A DNA stretch of 64,000 bases, taken from assembly GCA_035772785.1 (NCBI GenBank), contig JAOCPU010000001.1, positions 1,674,001 to 1,738,000 of the forward strand, read 5' to 3'. The notes below the pieces were generated by a model, which saw only the letters and a list, made by a program, of their open reading frames with translations, did not search any database and had not been told where the DNA came from. Source of the DNA: Phlebiopsis flavidoalba. Its lineage: Eukaryota; Basidiomycota; Agaricomycetes; Polyporales; Phanerochaetaceae. Below are positions 61,012 to 64,000 of this stretch, piece after piece. Within the stretch, counting starts at the first letter, position 1. Every line of letters begins with the position of its first letter. The translations under genes and the position numbers were made by a program.

Positions 61012-61965
61012 GTCAACACATTTAAATATTAGGAGTAGGAACAACACGCACCGACGACTGGGACGGCTGGAGCGCCTACAGGCTGCGAGAACACGAGGCT
61101 CTATCTGCACGCTACGTTCCTCAGTATGCCTAGAAATAGGCTGAGCTGTAATTCAGGTTTTGAATCCAACGGTTCGCCTTGATATCTTTCGTCGCCACCG
61201 CACTTCCAAGATCTCGGTCCGTTTCGTGAGTCATTTTGGGTTTGGGTATTATTGGTTAATTGTGCTTTTGATGCGAAGCATTTCTGGGATCCATGGATTT
61301 ATGTGACCATCCCAGATATTTTGGAGGACGAGGTGCTGCGCATACTGTATGCGTGAGGAAGCATCCCATATGTGTAAGTCAAGAATGACTTACACCTTAA
61401 AAAAGCCAATCTATTCCGAGGAGGCGGTACATGCTGCCCATACGCGTTGGGCCAAGACTGATCCTATTTTCCCATCGCAAGAACAGCCATACGTTTAAGT
61501 GTATGGCGATCCCCGGTCAACGTGAGGATGAATTGAAGGAAGGCACCAAATTTGGAAGGTCAATAGTCATAAATGGCTGCATTTTTTATTCAGTATTGGT
61601 ACACATAGTATGTGTGTCTGTGGTCCCCCATACTCATGGGGTAGCGCTTCTATCGAGGAGATGGTCTTCCCAATCTGCAGGTTGCGTTAATATGAGTCCA
61701 TTGGGTTACGTGACTGCACACACACTGTCCACTAGCACGAGACAGCTTTCTGAGGCGTCAAGTACAGAAGAACGAAGAGTTGATTGCCACATCAGGAACA
61801 TGAGTACCACGGCCCCTTCAAAGCCTTCACACTAAAAAGATGGTTACCACTCGTCAAACCAGAAGCAAAGTGCAAAAGTGAGGATACTCACGTTACAGAC
61901 TCGGAGGCGTCTCCCCAGAACGATAGCCTAAGAGTCTCTAGCTGTTGGTGAATGTTTGCATTCAT
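61012..61965. other. Intergenic, no gene seen
   Basis: No family-like segment on either strand. A 134-residue open frame on plus (61431-61835) lacks features. Probably promoter of the small basic protein and flank of the next fragment. Confidence 0.4.
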
Positions 61966-62434
61966 TCAGTCTTCTTCCATGTCGTCGAACGTCGGCCACA
62001 CATACGCCTGACATAAAAAAGTGGCGGTACGATGCTGGTTGTTTCCCTTGTAATACAGCTTCTCCTGGTACCTGGAGTCTACTCGGTTTGGGCTGAAAGC
62101 GCTGCCTGTAGTTTTCGGGGGCACAAGTCTTGAGAGTCTTGTCAATATATAGAATGCCAATATCGGATTGTTTTCCCGAGTGGTCTACTGTGCTTGGGGG
62201 GGGGGCGGGCGAACAGAGGATTGCGGGGGCCGAGGATTGACATGACGAGGAGCAGTCATGCGCAATGACAGAACGAGAGTAAGACGTAGGGATGCAGACG
62301 CCAAGGTCTCCGATCGGCGACATCATACCAGCACACTTCCTCACCCTGACCACCTGGCCCACCCAGACCGTCGACTGTGGCCGTTCGCAACAACAGCGGG
62401 CTCGACTCTGGTAGGCCAATATGGCTTCCGCCAC
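61966..62434 (-). CDS. Unrecognised protein, C-terminal fragment
   Basis: The end of this frame looks like real protein: YIDKTLKTCAPENYRQRFQP, then past a frame break RYQEKLYYKGNNQHRTATFL and CQAYVWPTFDDMEED with a stop at 61966-61968. The reading needs a change of frame near 62070. Upstream, Cys-rich text continues to about 62434 with a G-run (about 62197-62208), but it is not clearly coding. I cannot name a family. Confidence 0.35.
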
Positions 62435-63650
62435 GCGCGAGCCAAGATGCCAAGTTCTTTACGCGAGGCAAAGATACAGGTACGCCGGACCGGGTCAGCT
62501 CCGGACGGCGCGAGAGGGGTTTCGCTTCATGGCACGCGGGCGCGTTCTGTAGGAGTTCCGCGCACCGAGACTACAGGCCTGCCGGAATCCAAGGACAACG
62601 AAGTTAGTGAAGCGCGGAAAACCTGTGCCTGAAGAAGATTGTTGGCTAAAATTACATCGATGGGGAAATGATAGTCCAGCTCGCGCTCTGCCAGCTTTCA
62701 CCGTGCGAAGTGCAAGTCAACCCATTCCGTGACAGTTGTTCCCGACGCATGTTCACTGACGTCGTTTTCCCCCCCCCCCCCCCCCCCCCCCCCCCCAGTG
62801 TCTGGTAATTCCGCTTATTGAAATTAAGAAAAAAGAGTTGAATATCGCTATTGATTATACTTGATCATCGTTTACCTTAACGAATCCTCCTCGTAGTGGT
62901 TACTTGTTCCTCATCACGCTACGGAAGAGTCCTAGGGGCGGAGCAGAAAAATAAACCTCGTGATAAACCCATTTCCATACAGCCTGTGGTTCTCATATTA
63001 TATGGATCTCAAACCGTCCCTATCTGACCGTTGGAGAGACTGTAATGACCCGTAACCACCACCAGCCCGCTCGTCAGAGCCCTCGCCCATCCGCTACCAT
63101 TGTCCAATATATCAGCCCATTACCGTGGTGCCATCGACGGCGCTTACGGAACAACAAACTACACGCACACTGTCTTGAAGTGGATCGGGACACCATTTAC
63201 GTCCCGGGACAAGAGACCGCGGCCGCAATATGTGTTTGCACCCAAACATCTATACCGCCGACCCTGCGGAAATCGCAGAGTGACGGCTCGATGTGGCTTG
63301 CCACGTGGATATGCTTCGCGTGACACTTCTGTGCTAGTATACGCGGAACAGCAACTGTGCGTTGTGATCAAACGCATTGTCCGCTTGCGCTTTCTCGAGA
63401 TTGGAAACTCACAAGACGGCGTGATACTTCAAATTGAAACTTGACAGGTTGCGGAGACAGGCTCTTGTCAAGCCATTGGCTGAGAAGCTCTGCGTATGTT
63501 CAGCTCCCTTGTCACCTGGCGGTTTACTGAGACATGTGCTCGACAGATGGGTGGTCCCCAAATACATACATACTAGGACGCAATTGTCTTCCGGCTATGT
63601 GCCTTGAAAAGACAACTACTGAACGCTGAAGTCATGGCCAGAGCGAGTAT
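62435..63650. other. Unassigned region before the adaptin segment
   Basis: Contains the 28-C tract and short open frames with no clear family match (for example 63100-63444, +). If the adaptin segment to the right belongs to a whole gene, its 5' exons should be here or further left, but I cannot find them. Confidence 0.35.
62769..62796 (+). repeat. Poly-C tract of 28
   Basis: Twenty-eight consecutive C, the longest homopolymer in the window. It lies in a stretch without a recognised gene. Confidence 0.95.
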
Positions 63651-63659
63651 TGGTTCAAT

Positions 63660-64000
63660 TGGGCCATGCCGGAACTCGCAGTCGTCCTTACCGCCCTCCA
63701 AGTCTGTCTTGCTCAAATCTCAAACCTCATGAACTACATGGAGACCGCAAAACTTATAGACTTTATTTGCAAGAAGATGGGTCGCCATTAGGTAAGAAGT
63801 AAGGGTCTAAAAACAATTTTATAACGAGCTGATGAGCGTTGGCAGTCCATATTATCTTCAGGGCCGTAAGTTCAATATGTTGGCGCTGCGGACATCCCAC
63901 TCAATCCTTCAACGGGGCGGCCGCACGTACTCAGAACGAAGTCAAAGTCTTTTTCTGCAAGTACAACGACCCAATCTACGTCAAGCTGGCGAAGCTATAG
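63660..64000 (+). CDS. Beta-adaptin (AP-1/AP-2 large chain) trunk fragment, partial
   Basis: Beta-adaptins form the trunk of clathrin adaptor complexes at the trans-Golgi, endosomes or plasma membrane. Segment one (about 63663-63792) reads AVVLTALQVCLAQ then NLMNYMETAKLIDFICKKMG, matching the armadillo-repeat region where adaptins have an xNSAVVLxAxKV pattern. Segment two, after an interruption, reads VQYV, then QNEVKVFFCKYNDPIYVKLA at the right edge (about 63937-63996), the highly conserved VFFxKYNDPIYVKL string of beta-adaptins. The first ATG, the dileucine-binding N-terminus and the DPNPLIRALA region expected upstream are not visible. The final bases read as TAG where the family continues, so a base error or a truncated pseudogene are both possible. 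AP-1 versus AP-2 cannot be decided. Confidence 0.7.

Noticed and set aside
1..64000. Transposons, rRNA, tRNA, CRISPR arrays, prophage or a biosynthetic cluster
   Set aside because: No terminal repeats, transposase or polymerase motifs, no rRNA stretches, no cloverleaf with A and B boxes that I could confirm, no spaced repeat arrays, and no backbone enzyme such as a PKS or NRPS beside the hydroxylase.

Overview
The window looks like nuclear DNA of a basidiomycete fungus, most likely a mushroom-forming agaricomycete. Reasons: multi-exon genes on both strands with short GT..AG introns of roughly 50-70 bases, no operons or ribosome binding sites, a run of conserved fungal housekeeping genes, and one large EF-hand/zinc-knuckle protein of a kind I associate with Agaricomycetes. 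Nearly every conserved gene is interrupted by one-base frame breaks, several in homopolymer runs. Because genes such as NOC3, VPS23, SRC1, APC5 and MAP1 are all hit alike, I read most breaks as assembly errors rather than gene death. Outer coordinates of split genes are therefore approximate.

Layout: 1-6.1 kb has no gene I can support. 6.6-7.3 kb has coding-like fragments I do not recognise. 8.2-15.6 kb (+) is a multi-TOG microtubule polymerase of the Stu2/XMAP215 family. 16.2-19.1 and 19.3-22.5 kb (+) are two tandem glycerol-3-phosphate acyltransferase paralogues. They converge on type 1 methionine aminopeptidase (-, 22.6-24.5 kb), which diverges from an FAD-dependent aromatic hydroxylase (+, 25.1-26.5 kb). 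APC5 (-, 26.7-29.6 kb) and NOC3 (+, 29.8-32.6 kb) are head to head over only 155 bp, with two ACGCGT boxes between them. A TEA-domain transcription factor (-, 33.1-35.0 kb) faces the ESCRT-I gene VPS23 (+, 36.0-37.8 kb) across a repeat-rich gap.

The right half holds the EF-hand/zinc-knuckle protein (-, 38.8-43.7 kb), the inner nuclear membrane protein Src1/Heh (-, 44.5-47.4 kb), mitochondrial sulfide:quinone oxidoreductase (-, 47.7-49.5 kb), an Mso1-like Sec1-binding protein (+, 51.1-52.1 kb), a secreted GPI-type cupredoxin (+, 53.3-54.8 kb), kynureninase (-, 55.2-56.9 kb), an unrecognised multi-exon gene (+, 57.0-60.3 kb), a tiny basic protein (-, 60.8-61.0 kb), an unrecognised fragment (-, 62.0-62.4 kb) and the truncated start of a beta-adaptin homology segment running off the right edge.

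The genes do not form a pathway cluster. They cover cell division (Stu2, APC5), ribosome assembly and replication (NOC3), membrane lipid synthesis, trafficking (VPS23, Mso1, adaptin), nuclear envelope (Src1) and catabolism (SQR, kynureninase, hydroxylase). I saw no transposon, rRNA, tRNA, CRISPR or prophage. The most interesting points are the APC5-NOC3 shared promoter, the tandem acyltransferases with a 20-base poly-C tract in one, the EF-hand/zinc-knuckle protein, and the local repeats around VPS23.
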